DNA of 64,000 bases from NCBI RefSeq assembly GCF_000014045.1, contig NC_008209.1:1573001-1637000 (forward strand), written 5' to 3'. Shown piece by piece: positions 35,883 through 45,290 of the stretch. The stretch comes from Roseobacter denitrificans OCh 114. Lineage in GTDB: Bacteria > Pseudomonadota > Alphaproteobacteria > Rhodobacterales > Rhodobacteraceae. The stretch's first letter is position 1; each line of letters opens with the position of its first letter. Below the pieces are notes generated by a model. It saw nothing but the letters and a program-made list of their open reading frames with translations, ran no database searches and had not been told where the DNA came from. Position numbers and translations under genes: made by a program.

Positions 35883-37488
35883 AGGACCCCCGTTCGATTT
35901 TGGCGGCGATCACGGTAAACGTTTCTGCCGAAAGTGCTGTTTCAAGCGCGTCGCGTAGCTCTGCGCGGTTGTGGACTGTGACCCCGGCACCGCCGAAGGC
36001 GCGTCCGATGGCCGCGAAATCATGCTCAGCAAAATCCACGCCGTTGTTGCCGAACTGGCGGGCGCGTTGCTTGAGCTCGATCAGGGCGAGGGAGGCATCG
36101 ACGAAAACCACAAAGATCGTGCGCAGCCCCAGTTCGGCGGCAGTCGACAACTCTCCGGCGACCATCAGGAACCCCGCATCCCCGGAAAACGACACCACCG
36201 GCGTGTCCGTCGTGGCCAGCGTCGCGCCCATGGCCAGCGGGACTGCGCAGCCCATCGTGCAAAGGGCAGAGGATTGGATCAGGCCGCGCGGCGCATGGCA
36301 GTGCCACATCTGGCTGAGCAGAATGCGATGCGCGCCACTGTCGGCTGTTGCAATGGTCTTTCGCGGCAGGGTGGTGCGGCAGGTGTCGATGACAGCAGCC
36401 GGGCCCCAGTCATCATCCCTCGGGAAAGCCGCCGCCAGCGCTGCCTTGGTCGCTGCAGGTGCTTGGTCGGGCCAAGTGGCGGCCGGCGTGGTCCCTGCGG
36501 ACAGCGCCTCAAGCGTCGCCGCGCAATCCGCGATGATGTTCAGGCTGGCCTGATGCATGTAGTGGTGATTCGGTGCGGCCGTTATGTCGATGATGTTCTG
36601 CGTTTGCGGCGTCCAGATGTCGCGCCAGCCGGTGCGCATCTCGATCGGGTCATAGCCCACACAAAGGATCAGATCAGCGGCATTGAGCAGTGGCACCAGA
36701 TGCTTATCCGCCAGCGGCGACAGACCCGCACCGCCAAGGGCCAGCGGGTGATCCTCCGGGATGATGCCTTTGGCCTTATAGGTCGTGATCACCGGCGCGC
36801 CGAAGCGCTCGGCAAACTGCAACAGCGTCGCGCCGCAGCCTTGGTTCATGGCATCAACGCCCGCGACGATGATCGGGCGTCTGGCAGCGGTCAGCCACGC
36901 GCGCGCCTGTTCCAGATCAGCGCCGGCGGGGGCTGTTGGTGCGGCAGGCTGGCGGTCTGGGGGGGCGTTTGCGGGCACAAGGCTGTCGGCGACGGAGATC
37001 GGCACGTCAATATGCACCGGGCCGGGGCGCCCTTCGGTTGCGATGGCCACGGCTTTGTCCGCGATGATATGCGCCGCACCCGGAACAAGCGAAAAGCTGG
37101 CTTTGGTGATGGGTCGAAAGACGGCCTGCTGGTCAAGAACCTGATGCGTGTAGCTTTGCGCCTCATCCGCGTCCACGGCACCGGCCAGAACGATCAGCGG
37201 CACGCGGTCCTGATGTGCATTCGCAACCGCATTCACACCGTTCAGGGCACCAGGACCAACCGTCGCCACCAGAATGCCCGGCGCGCCGGTCTGATGATAC
37301 ACACCCTCGGCCATGAAAGCTGCTGCATTCTCATGCTTGGCGAGGATAAAGGTGATGCCCGCTGTCTCAAGCGCATCCACCAGCGTCAGAACTTCGCCGC
37401 CCGGCATGCCAAAGGCGTATCGACAGCCCGCCCGGTACAATCTTTGCGCAACCGCGTCTGCGGCGCGGATTTGGGTTTTGGTGCTCAC
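35866..37488 (-). CDS. Thiamine diphosphate-dependent enzyme, acetolactate synthase-like
   Basis: The 540-aa protein has three ThDP-enzyme domains: the pyrimidine-binding domain with the catalytic Glu (KHENAAAFMAEG), a central domain, and the diphosphate-binding domain with the GDA motif (SFSGDAGFLMVAGELSTA). Where most relatives have the Mg-binding Asn 27 residues later, this protein has Asp (VFVDASLALIEL). The start is a GTG at 37488 after GGAAAG. The overlapping CoA-transferase gene suggests an acyl-CoA substrate (oxalyl-CoA decarboxylase or 2-hydroxyacyl-CoA lyase type) as well as a simple 2-oxoacid enzyme. Confidence 0.82.
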   Translation of the reverse strand: MSTKTQIRAADAVAQRLYRAGCRYAFGMPGGEVLTLVDALETAGITFILAKHENAAAFMAEGVYHQTGAPGILVATVGPGALNGVNAVANAHQDRVPLIVLAGAVDADEAQSYTHQVLDQQAVFRPITKASFSLVPGAAHIIADKAVAIATEGRPGPVHIDVPISVADSLVPANAPPDRQPAAPTAPAGADLEQARAWLTAARRPIIVAGVDAMNQGCGATLLQFAERFGAPVITTYKAKGIIPEDHPLALGGAGLSPLADKHLVPLLNAADLILCVGYDPIEMRTGWRDIWTPQTQNIIDITAAPNHHYMHQASLNIIADCAATLEALSAGTTPAATWPDQAPAATKAALAAAFPRDDDWGPAAVIDTCRTTLPRKTIATADSGAHRILLSQMWHCHAPRGLIQSSALCTMGCAVPLAMGATLATTDTPVVSFSGDAGFLMVAGELSTAAELGLRTIFVVFVDASLALIELKQRARQFGNNGVDFAEHDFAAIGRAFGGAGVTVHNRAELRDALETALSAETFTVIAAKIERGSYDGRI

Positions 37489-37608
37489 GCTGGTTGTCTT
37501 TCCGTCGTTGTTGCCAACGGTTCATACCTGACCCGAAGCCACGCGCAACTCACCTTTGCGTTTTCGATATTTCAGGAGGGTGGCGCTGGCGCTTTGCCAC
37601 CGGCCGTA

Positions 37609-38172
37609 TCAGCGGCGGCGGTCCCGGCGCGACGACATCGGCTGAAAGGCAACGCCCACATGCGCCTCGCAATAGGGTTTGCCCTGCTGCACCGTCAGGC
37701 CGCAAAACCAGAAATCGTCGGTCGCAGGGTCGCCGACGGGCCATTTGCAGGTCCGTTCGGTCAACTCCATCAGCGTCAGCTTTTTCGCTTTCTTCTCGAT
37801 GGCCGACACCTTGGCGAGGGCCTCCGGGCTGATTTCATTGGCGGACGGTTGCGGCGGCAGGGGCTGGCCTGCGGGGATAATCTGTTTGCGGGAGGGCAGG
37901 GGCTTGGGCGTCGCCGGTTCGGGGGCCGCTTGTGCCGCCGGTTCTGCCGGTTTTGGCGCGGGCTTGGGCTTGGCCTCGGCTTTTGGCGCGGCCTTGGCTT
38001 TGGTCTCGGTCTTCGTGCCGGTCGTGGCGCGGTTTGACAGACCCAGCCTGTGCACTTTGCCGATCACGGCGTTACGGGTCACACCGCCCAGTTCCTTGGC
38101 GATCTGACTTGCGGACTGGCCTTCGCCCCACATTTTCTTGAGCAGTTCAACCCGTTCGTCTGTCCAGGACAT
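37609..38172 (-). CDS. gcrA: Cell-cycle regulator GcrA
   Basis: The 187-aa protein starts with the GcrA signature (MSWTDERVELLKKMWGEGQSASQIAKELGG-like, with VTRNAVIGKVHRLGLS). It has a long Ala/Lys/Pro linker (residues about 50-125) and the C-terminal block CKWPVGDPATDDFWFCG with conserved cysteines. GcrA binds sigma-70 RNA polymerase and methylated GANTC promoters to control division genes in alphaproteobacteria. The ATG at 38172 follows GGGGAA. A terminator-like hairpin lies just upstream. Confidence 0.93.
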   Translation of the reverse strand: MSWTDERVELLKKMWGEGQSASQIAKELGGVTRNAVIGKVHRLGLSNRATTGTKTETKAKAAPKAEAKPKPAPKPAEPAAQAAPEPATPKPLPSRKQIIPAGQPLPPQPSANEISPEALAKVSAIEKKAKKLTLMELTERTCKWPVGDPATDDFWFCGLTVQQGKPYCEAHVGVAFQPMSSRRDRRR

Positions 38173-38188
38173 CAGCATTCCCCAATTC

Positions 38189-38216
38189 AAAAGGCGGCCC
38201 AAGGATCAGGACCGCC
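38189..38216 (-). terminator. Terminator-like hairpin in the gcrA leader
   Basis: On the minus strand GGCGGTCC (38216-38209) pairs with GGGCCGCC (38200-38193, one G-T pair) around an 8-nt loop, and TTTT follows. It ends only 16 nt before the gcrA start codon. This could be an attenuator in the gcrA leader or the terminator of a short upstream transcript. Confidence 0.45.
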
Positions 38217-38547
38217 ACCGTGTCAGCGTAGTCCTCTATTCTAGAGACTGGACCCGGAGATACAAGCCGCGAACGTCCTTTCATCAGGCTTAAACCGCGT
38301 TATGTGGGCATAAATCGCGAGTAGGACACAAATTCCGCTTTGCAAAATGGAAGCGGTGCCCTAAACCGCCCGTATGTTGATGTTGAAAAATATCCCCTTG
38401 CGACGAGCATCCCGACGCCACGGCTGATGCCGGATTTACGTGACTGCACGTCTTTGCGTGCACTGACACCAACTGAAAACCCTTAAACATTATTGACCTG
38501 TGTCCCCGGCTCATGCACGTTCCGCGCTCTGGCCTGAGATACCTACC
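38217..38547. other. Intergenic region between gcrA and argD
   Basis: This is about 330 bp between divergent genes. It holds a short perfect stem, TGCACG (38445-38450) with CGTGCA (38457-38462), and a TTGACC at about 38492 that could be a -35 for argD without a good -10. No convincing coding frame or RNA gene was recognised. Confidence 0.5.
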
Positions 38548-38560
38548 TGAGGATGATCCG

Positions 38561-39736
38561 ATGATCCCCACACTACTGCCGACCTATGCCCGTGCCCCCC
38601 TGAGCTTTGTAAAAGGCGAAGGTTCCTGGTTGATCGAGGCGGATGGGCGATGCTTTCTGGATCTGGCGGCGGGGATTGCGGTCACGGCTCTGGGGCACGC
38701 GCATCCCAAGCTGGTCAAGGCGCTCAGCGATCAGGCAGAGGCCCTGTGGCATACCTCGAACCTCTATCAGATCCCGCAACAGCAAGACCTCGCCGACAGG
38801 CTGACTGACCTGACCTTTGCCGATACGGTCTTTTTCACCAACTCGGGCACCGAGGCTTGCGAATTGGCCGTCAAGATGGCGCGCAAATACTGGAATGACA
38901 AAGGCCAGCCGGAGAAATCGCAGATACTGGCCTTTTCAGGGTCGTTTCACGGGCGCTCCGCCGCCGGGATCGCCGCGGCGGGGTCGGAGAAGATGACCAA
39001 GGGCTTTGGCCCGCTCTTGCCCGGTTTCACGCATTTGGACTTTGGCGATCACGATGCGCTGAATGCCGCGTTTGACGAGACCACAGCGGCGGTTATCATC
39101 GAACCCGTTCAGGGGGAGGGCGGCATTCGCCCCGTGCCGGATCAATGCCTCAAGGGCTTGCGCGATCTGTGTGACACCCATGGTGTTTTGCTGATCTTTG
39201 ACGAAGTGCAATGCGGCGTGGCGCGCACGGGGCGGCTTTTTGCACATGAATGGGCCGGGGTGACACCGGACATCATGATGGTCGCCAAAGGCATCGGCGG
39301 CGGGTTTCCCATTGGCGCGGTGCTGGCCACCGAAGAGGCCGCCAGCGGCATGACGCTGGGCACGCATGGGTCGACCTATGGCGGTAATCCGCTCGGTTGC
39401 GCGGTGGGTTGCGCGGTGCTGGATCACGTTGCCGATCCTGCGTTTTTGGCGGATGTGGCGCGCAAGGGCGCCTTGATGCGCCAGCGGCTTGAGGGGCTCG
39501 TGGCGGAGCATCCGGAGGTCTTTGACAGCGTGCGCGGCGCGGGTCTGATGCTGGGCATCAAATGCCGTGCGACCAACTCGGATGTTGTGGCGGCGGGGTA
39601 TGAGGAGTTGATCCTGACGGTCCCTGCCGCTGACAATGTGGTGCGCCTGTTGCCGCCGCTTACAATTTCGGACGATGAAATATCGGAGGCCATTGCGCGT
39701 CTTGATGCCGCCGCGCGTCGTGTCTCAACGGCCTGA
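38561..39736 (+). CDS. argD: Acetylornithine aminotransferase
   Basis: This 391-aa class III PLP aminotransferase has [40 protein letters not shown] and the PLP lysine in [14 protein letters not shown]. It makes N-acetylornithine in arginine synthesis and may also serve lysine synthesis (succinyldiaminopimelate). The ATG at 38561 follows GAGGAT. It is 59 bp upstream of argF on the same strand, which supports the arginine assignment. Confidence 0.93.
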   Translation: MIPTLLPTYARAPLSFVKGEGSWLIEADGRCFLDLAAGIAVTALGHAHPKLVKALSDQAEALWHTSNLYQIPQQQDLADRLTDLTFADTVFFTNSGTEACELAVKMARKYWNDKGQPEKSQILAFSGSFHGRSAAGIAAAGSEKMTKGFGPLLPGFTHLDFGDHDALNAAFDETTAAVIIEPVQGEGGIRPVPDQCLKGLRDLCDTHGVLLIFDEVQCGVARTGRLFAHEWAGVTPDIMMVAKGIGGGFPIGAVLATEEAASGMTLGTHGSTYGGNPLGCAVGCAVLDHVADPAFLADVARKGALMRQRLEGLVAEHPEVFDSVRGAGLMLGIKCRATNSDVVAAGYEELILTVPAADNVVRLLPPLTISDDEISEAIARLDAAARRVSTA

Positions 39737-39795
39737 ACCTCGAACCTTTAGTATGCAGGGCGCGACAGTCGCCCGCCTTGAGCAGAGAAAATATA

Positions 39796-40722
39796 ATGAA
39801 CCACTTTCTCGACATCCACCTGACGGACCCTGCGGATTTGCGCGAAATCATTGATCAGGCCGCCATCATGAAAAGCGCGCGCAAAGGTCGCCCGCGTGGG
39901 GCCCCGGATGACACGCAACCGCTGAAAGATCGCATCGTTGCGCTGATTTTCGAAAAACCGTCCACCCGAACCCGCGTGTCTTTTGACGTCGGCGTGCGGC
40001 AGATGGGGGGGCAGACGATGGTCCTCTCTGGCGCCGACATGCAGTTGGGTCACGGCGAAACAATCGCCGACACGGCCCGCGTGCTGAGCCGCTATGTCGA
40101 CCTGATCATGATCCGCACCTTTGATGAGGCTGTGCTGACCGAGATGGCCGAGTTTGCGACTGTCCCGGTGATCAACGGTCTGACGGATCGCACGCACCCC
40201 TGCCAGATCATGGCCGATATCCTCACCTTTGAAGAGCACCGCGGCCCGATTGCGGGCAAGAAGGTGGTCTGGTCCGGGGATGGCAACAATGTCTGCGCGT
40301 CGTTTCTGCATGCCGCCGGGCAATTCGGCTTTGATCTGACCTTTACCGGTCCGCAAACGCTCGACCCGGATGCGGAGTTCGTCGAACTCGCCCGGTCAAA
40401 AGGGGTGAATGTCGCGGTGGAACGTGACCCGGCCAAGGCGGTCGAGGGCGCCGATCTCGTGGTCACGGATACGTGGGTTTCCATGCATGACGCGCAATCG
40501 GCGCGTGAACGCCGCCACAATCAGCTCAGGCCCTACCGCGTGGATGCGGCGCTGATGTCGCGGGCCAAGCCGGAAGCCTTGTTCATGCATTGCCTGCCGG
40601 CCCATCGCGACGATGAGGCCACATCCGAGGTGATGGACGGGCCGCAGTCGGTGATCTTTGACGAAGCGGAAAACAGGTTGCACGCGCAAAAAGCCATCAT
40701 GCGGTGGTGTCTGGCTGTCTAG
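39796..40722 (+). CDS. argF: Ornithine carbamoyltransferase
   Basis: The 308-aa protein has the carbamoyl-phosphate site STRTR (residues 56-60), HPCQ (134-137) and the ornithine-loop Cys in HCLPAHR. It forms citrulline from ornithine and carbamoyl phosphate. It is in an operon with argD. An AGAGAAAA precedes the ATG at 39796. Its TAG stop is the first three bases of repeat copy D. Confidence 0.95.
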   Translation: MNHFLDIHLTDPADLREIIDQAAIMKSARKGRPRGAPDDTQPLKDRIVALIFEKPSTRTRVSFDVGVRQMGGQTMVLSGADMQLGHGETIADTARVLSRYVDLIMIRTFDEAVLTEMAEFATVPVINGLTDRTHPCQIMADILTFEEHRGPIAGKKVVWSGDGNNVCASFLHAAGQFGFDLTFTGPQTLDPDAEFVELARSKGVNVAVERDPAKAVEGADLVVTDTWVSMHDAQSARERRHNQLRPYRVDAALMSRAKPEALFMHCLPAHRDDEATSEVMDGPQSVIFDEAENRLHAQKAIMRWCLAV

Positions 40723-40824
40723 AGCGTCTGACGAAATACCTGAAACATCAAGTATCACGTAACGCGTTGAAATCTTTGATTTCAGGCAGCGTTGCGTGCT
40801 TCAGATTTTTCGCATGACGCTTTG
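40720..40824 (+). repeat. Dispersed dyad repeat, copy D
   Basis: It begins TAGAGCGTCTGACGAAA and ends TTTCGCATGACGCTTTGG, giving outer arms AGCGTC.GACGAA and TTCG.GACGCT. The middle stem is CACGTAACGC (40756-40765) with GCGTTGCGTG (40789-40798). The inner stem is GAAATC-TTT-GATTTC (40769-40783). It fills the junction of convergent argF and hrpB. Confidence 0.9.
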
Positions 40825-40829
40825 GCATC

Positions 40830-43271
40830 TCACCGGCGGCGCGGTTTGGCCCGCAGTGTCGGGTCGGCTGCGGTCGGGTCTTCGGGCCAGGGGTGTTTGG
40901 GGTATTGGCCGCGCATATCCTTGCGCACATCCGCATAGGAGGAGGCCCAGAACCCCGGCAGGTCTTCGGTCACCTGCACGGCGCGTTGGGCAGGCGACAG
41001 CAGCGTGACCTGCACCGGTGTTCCGGCAACGCTGGGGTGCTGCGTAACGCCAAACATTTCTTGCAGGCGGACGGCGATGCGGGGTTGCGCCCCTTCGTAG
41101 TCTATGGCGATCTTGCGGCCCAGTGGCGTTATGAAATGCGCGGGCACGGCGCGGTCCAATGCCTGCATCCGATCCCAGCCCAGATGCGCCTGCAGGGCGG
41201 ATGTGATGTCAAAGCCGCGCCAGTCGCTGGCTGTTTTGACACCGCTCAGATAGGGCAGCAGCCATGTTTCGACCGTGTCCATCAGATGTGGTTCGCTCAG
41301 GTCGGGGAAATCCGCGTGTTCCCGGCGCATCAACGCCGCGCGCGCCATGAGCCGCTCGGCAGGTTTGCTTGGCAACAGGCCCAATTGGCGCACACCTTCC
41401 AACATGGCGCGGGCGATGTCCTGCGCCGGTGCGTCACGCCAAACCCGGTTGTCCAGCACCAGCGCGCCGAACCGCTCCTGCTGGCGTGCTTCAACCCGGT
41501 TTTCGCGACGCGACCACTGGCAAACATCGTGCCATGCGATCTGATCTGCGAAGGTGTCGCGCAGGTTTTGCTCGGACAGGGCTGCGGCTTGGCGAATGCG
41601 CGCCTCGCGCGGATCGCCATCCAGATCGGTCGCGATGATCAATCGCGTCTGCGCGAGGGGGTCGCCGTCCGGCAGGCGCGCACCCTTGCCCCCTGCGAGG
41701 ATGTATCGCGGGGCGTCTCCGGCGCGGCGCAGGCCGATGCGATCCGGATAGGCAAGAGCCGCCAGTACAGCGATGTCGTCCGGCCCATCGCCCTGCGTGT
41801 TGCGGGAGAGCCGCCTGGCTTCCTGCCGGATGCGCTGGATGGTTGCGCGATGCGGCTCAAACCCATGTGCGCGTTGAAAGGCGGCCGGGTCACGCAGGGC
41901 TTCAAAGCGCAGCGTGAGATCACAGGGCGCACCGCGCAGCACGTCACGTTCCGCAAGCATCGCCGCCAGCAAGGGCGCGTTCTGCCCCCCGAGCGCGACC
42001 ATATGCGCCAACCGCGGATGCAGCGGCACCTGCGCGAGGGCGCGCCCATGCGCGCTCACCCGGCCCCTGGTATCCAGCGCGTTCAACATGCGCAGCACCG
42101 CATGCGCCTCCGCCAACCGCCCGGCGTGCGGCGGTGACACAAAGCGCAACGCGTCCGGGCTGCTGCCCCAGATCGCCACCTCAAGGGCAAAACCGGTCAG
42201 ATCGCCGACGTCGATCTCAGCAGGAGGAAAGGTCGCCAATGCGCCGTCTTCGCCCCTGGTCCATAGTTTGTAACAGGCACCGGGGGCGAGGCGACCGGCG
42301 CGTCCCGCGCGCTGGCGTGCCTCGGCCTTGGACACTTTTGTCGTCACCAGTCTGGCCATGCCGGATGCCGCATCAAAAACCGCGCGCCGCGACAGGCCCG
42401 CATCCACAACCACGCGTATCCCTTCGATGGTGAGCGAGGTTTCCGCAATCGCAGTGGCCAGAACCACCTTTCGCCCCTCCTTGCAGGGCGCGATGGCGGC
42501 GCGCTGGTCCTTGAAATCCATGGCGCCGTAAAGCGGCTGGAGGGTTGTATCGCCCGTCACATGGTCTTTCAGCGCCGCCAATGTACGTCTGATTTCCCCC
42601 TCACCGGGCAGAAAGGCCAGCACGCTGCCTTCTTCCTCATTCAATGCCTGCAGGATCAGATCGGCAGTGGCCGCCTCCAGCCTCCGGGTTTTGCCGATGG
42701 GCCGGGGCAGCCAGTGTTCGGTCACGGGATAACTGCGCCCTTGCGATGTGAGAACCGGCGCGCCCATCAGATCCGCCACCGGGGCTGCATCGAGCGTTGC
42801 AGACATCACCACCAGCAGCAGGTCATCGCGCAGCGCCTCTGCCACTTCCAGACATAGGGCAAGGCCCAGATCCGCATTGAGCGAGCGTTCGTGGAATTCG
42901 TCAAATATCACGGCACCCACGCCGGGCAGTTCCGGATCGCTTTGCAGCATACGCGTCAGGATGCCTTCGGTCACGACCTCGATCTGCGTGTCCTTACTGA
43001 CCTTCGACTGGCCCTTGATCCGGTATCCGACACGACCGCCCAAGGGCTCGCCCAGCGTTTGCGCCATACGTTCGGCAGCGGCGCGGGCGGCCAGCCGCCG
43101 GGGTTCCAGCATCAGGATACGCCCGCGCGTCAGGCCCGCAGACAGGATCGCCAGCGGAACACGGGTCGTTTTGCCCGCACCGGGCGGGGCCTGCAGAACC
43201 ACGCGTTTGTCACGGCCCAACGCGTCTATAACCGCAGGTAAAATCGCATCAATTGGCAAAGAAAAGGACAT
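40830..43271 (-). CDS. hrpB: ATP-dependent RNA helicase HrpB
   Basis: This 813-aa DExH-box helicase has Walker A QAPPGAGKTTRVP (near residue 28), the box DEFH (IFDEFHERSLNADLGL), SAT (VMSATLD), and the late motif EARQRAGRAGR. The HrpB C-terminal domain follows (GWDRMQALDRAVPAHFITPLGRKIAIDYEG). Length and order match HrpB. Its cellular substrate is not well known. The ATG at 43271 has AAGAGG upstream; the frame stays open upstream without coding character. Confidence 0.93.
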   Translation of the reverse strand: MSFSLPIDAILPAVIDALGRDKRVVLQAPPGAGKTTRVPLAILSAGLTRGRILMLEPRRLAARAAAERMAQTLGEPLGGRVGYRIKGQSKVSKDTQIEVVTEGILTRMLQSDPELPGVGAVIFDEFHERSLNADLGLALCLEVAEALRDDLLLVVMSATLDAAPVADLMGAPVLTSQGRSYPVTEHWLPRPIGKTRRLEAATADLILQALNEEEGSVLAFLPGEGEIRRTLAALKDHVTGDTTLQPLYGAMDFKDQRAAIAPCKEGRKVVLATAIAETSLTIEGIRVVVDAGLSRRAVFDAASGMARLVTTKVSKAEARQRAGRAGRLAPGACYKLWTRGEDGALATFPPAEIDVGDLTGFALEVAIWGSSPDALRFVSPPHAGRLAEAHAVLRMLNALDTRGRVSAHGRALAQVPLHPRLAHMVALGGQNAPLLAAMLAERDVLRGAPCDLTLRFEALRDPAAFQRAHGFEPHRATIQRIRQEARRLSRNTQGDGPDDIAVLAALAYPDRIGLRRAGDAPRYILAGGKGARLPDGDPLAQTRLIIATDLDGDPREARIRQAAALSEQNLRDTFADQIAWHDVCQWSRRENRVEARQQERFGALVLDNRVWRDAPAQDIARAMLEGVRQLGLLPSKPAERLMARAALMRREHADFPDLSEPHLMDTVETWLLPYLSGVKTASDWRGFDITSALQAHLGWDRMQALDRAVPAHFITPLGRKIAIDYEGAQPRIAVRLQEMFGVTQHPSVAGTPVQVTLLSPAQRAVQVTEDLPGFWASSYADVRKDMRGQYPKHPWPEDPTAADPTLRAKPRRR

Positions 43272-43364
43272 GTGGCCTCTTAGCCCATGGGTGCAGGCGC
43301 GCCAAGCACTGGACATTTCCCGGCGGCTGCCGGAAAACCATCGGGGAACAAAAGGGCAGGGCAT

Positions 43365-44354
43365 ATGGAGACGGCGCAGCTGGCGGCAGGCATCATAAAG
43401 GGCGAACGTCGTGCCTTGGCGCGGGGAATCACCCTGGTGGAAAGTGCGCGCGAGGATCACCGGGTGCAGGCCAGCGCCCTGTTGCAGCACCTGCCCCGGG
43501 ACCGGCAGGCGCTGCGTATCGGGCTGTCGGGCACGCCGGGCGTCGGAAAATCCACCTTTGTCGAAAGCTTTGGCATGATGCTGGTGGAAAAGGGCCTGCG
43601 GGTCGCCGTTCTGGCGGTTGATCCGTCATCGTCCCGCTCGGGCGGGTCGATCCTTGGGGATAAAACACGGATGGACCGGCTGGCCCGTGCGCCCAACGCC
43701 TTCATCCGCCCCTCGCCGAGCCAGACGCACCTTGGTGGCGTGGCGCGGCGCACGCGCGAGGCGGTTGCGTTGTGCGAGGCGGCGGGGTTTGATGTGGTTT
43801 TGATCGAAACCGTGGGCGTGGGGCAATCCGAAACCGTGGTTGCGGAAATTTCCGATCTCTTTCTGCTCTTGCTGGCCCCGGCGGGCGGGGATGAATTGCA
43901 GGGCGTCAAACGCGGAATCATGGAGATCGCGGATATGATTCTGATCAACAAGGCGGACGGGGATCTCAAGCCTGCGGCAACGCGGACCTGTGCGGATTAT
44001 GCGGGGGCCTTGCGGCTTTTGCGCAAGCGGCCACAGGATCCCGATGGATTTCCCAAGGCGGCCATGGTGTCGGCCCTCAACAGCATAGGTCTGGCCGATG
44101 TCTGGGGCGATATCGAAACGCTGACCGCATGGCGGCGCGCGCAGGGGTTTTGGGACCGCACCCGCGCTGCTCAGGCGCGCTACTGGTTTGGTCAGGACGT
44201 GCGCAACGCCCTGCTTGAACAGTTGGAAACCCCGAAGGCACGCGCGGCCTTGCAGTCCTTTGGCGACAAGGTCGCAGCTGGTGAGATGCCCCCTTCTGTC
44301 GCCGCACAGTCGTTTTTGCAGGGTCTTGAGCGGCGCGAGGGATCAAAGTCGTGA
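43365..44354 (+). CDS. meaB: Methylmalonyl/ethylmalonyl-CoA mutase-associated GTPase
   Basis: This 329-aa G3E GTPase of the ArgK/MeaB type has Walker A GTPGVGKS (residues 56-63), DPSSSRSGGSILGDKTRM, ETVGVGQSE and the guanine motif NKAD. It protects and reloads the cobalamin cofactor of acyl-CoA mutases, so it should serve the ecm product at the other end of the window. It is divergent from hrpB, with the start at 43365. Confidence 0.92.
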   Translation: METAQLAAGIIKGERRALARGITLVESAREDHRVQASALLQHLPRDRQALRIGLSGTPGVGKSTFVESFGMMLVEKGLRVAVLAVDPSSSRSGGSILGDKTRMDRLARAPNAFIRPSPSQTHLGGVARRTREAVALCEAAGFDVVLIETVGVGQSETVVAEISDLFLLLLAPAGGDELQGVKRGIMEIADMILINKADGDLKPAATRTCADYAGALRLLRKRPQDPDGFPKAAMVSALNSIGLADVWGDIETLTAWRRAQGFWDRTRAAQARYWFGQDVRNALLEQLETPKARAALQSFGDKVAAGEMPPSVAAQSFLQGLERREGSKS

Positions 44355-44372
44355 TTTTGCGCCCGGCTTGGG

Positions 44373-44401
44373 TTGACCGGACGTGCGATTCCCACTAAAG
44401 C
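44373..44401 (+). promoter_or_regulatory. Candidate rpmB promoter
   Basis: TTGACC (44373-44378) and TAAAGC (44396-44401) are separated by 17 bp, about 90 bp before the rpmB start. The -35 is good and the -10 weak, as is common in this group. Confidence 0.35.
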
Positions 44402-44490
44402 CAGCGAACGAATTTCCGGGGTTCGGCGTGACGCCAGCCCCTTTGTCGTTTACCGGACCGCCGGTGCGACCTGTAAAAAAGGATGATCTC

Positions 44491-44790
44491 ATGTCGCGCG
44501 TATGCGAATTGACCGGAAAAGGCCCGATGACTGGCAACAACGTCAGCCACGCCAACAACAAGACACGTCGGCGCTTTCTGCCGAACCTGAATGATGTGAC
44601 CCTGCAGTCCGAAGCATTGGGCCGTGGGTTCAAGTTCCGCATTTCCGCCGCGGCACTGCGCACCGTGGATCACCGGGGCGGGTTGGATAAATTCATGGCG
44701 AAGGCCAAGGACAGCGACCTGTCCGCTAACGCCCTGAAAGTAAAAAAAGCGATCAGCAAAGCATCCGATGGTGCCGAAGCGCTGAGCTAA
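44491..44790 (+). CDS. rpmB: 50S ribosomal protein L28
   Basis: The 99-aa protein is L28 ([45 protein letters not shown]). It is a large-subunit ribosomal protein. A GGAT follows an A-run 9 nt before the ATG at 44491. It is alone, between meaB and a terminator. Confidence 0.97.
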   Translation: MSRVCELTGKGPMTGNNVSHANNKTRRRFLPNLNDVTLQSEALGRGFKFRISAAALRTVDHRGGLDKFMAKAKDSDLSANALKVKKAISKASDGAEALS

Positions 44791-44815
44791 GCCTGCGTGC
44801 AAGAAGTCTTGTAAG

Positions 44816-44853
44816 GGCTCCGACCTGAAAAGGTCGGGGCCTTTCGCTTTTGT
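44816..44853 (+). terminator. Intrinsic terminator of rpmB
   Basis: GGCTCCGACCT (44816-44826) pairs over 11 bp with AGGTCGGGGCC (44831-44841, one G-T pair) around a GAAA tetraloop, followed by a T-rich run. It lies 25 bp after the rpmB stop. Confidence 0.92.
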
Positions 44854-44891
44854 GCTGGAAAGTGACGCCGCCCGGATCGTATAATCGGGGC

Positions 44892-45245
44892 ATGTTGCGT
44901 GCCTCTTTATCCCCTGTGCTTGGTGTTCTGCTGAGCCTGCTGCTGATCGCCACTGGTCACAATATGGCGATGGCGCGCGGTGCGGCGGGCGCGACAGGGC
45001 AAATGGTGATCTGCACCGGTGCAGGCCCCGTGGTCGTCTATATGGATGCAGAAGGCGCGCCAACGGATGCGCCGCATATCTGTCCCGACTGTATTCTGGT
45101 GATCGGTGATCTGGCGTCCCCTGTCATCTTGACGCCACCGACCGAGATTATTGGCACGCAGGTCAAGATGTTGCGGCGCGACATCGCGCGCGCCTGCGAC
45201 GTTGAGACCGGGTTCAAGAGCCGTGCACCCCCTGCCGTGCTCTGA
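44892..45245 (+). CDS. Small exported protein with CxxC, DUF2946-like
   Basis: The 117-aa protein has an N-terminal hydrophobic segment (about residues 8-30) serving as signal or anchor. The pattern GQMVICTGAGPVVVYMD ... HICPDCILV recalls DUF2946-type small proteins often found with copper genes. The conserved cysteines (CTG, CPDC) may bind metal. It lies 45 bp before a copper chaperone gene on the same strand, so a copper link is likely by context. Confidence 0.6.
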   Translation: MLRASLSPVLGVLLSLLLIATGHNMAMARGAAGATGQMVICTGAGPVVVYMDAEGAPTDAPHICPDCILVIGDLASPVILTPPTEIIGTQVKMLRRDIARACDVETGFKSRAPPAVL

Positions 45246-45290
45246 GTCGTAAAACCCATCAAAAACGTCATATTTTTCAAGGAGACATCC

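Noticed and set aside
35971..38037. A 688-codon open frame on the plus strand opposite the ThDP enzyme and gcrA genes
   Set aside because: It runs antisense to two well-recognised genes, has a composition typical of a GC-rich antisense frame (Arg/Gly/His/Gln-rich) and no family features.
38445..38462. TGCACG/CGTGCA hairpin upstream of argD as an ArgR-type operator or terminator
   Set aside because: The stem is only 6 bp, there is no T-run, and the bases do not match the ArgR box.
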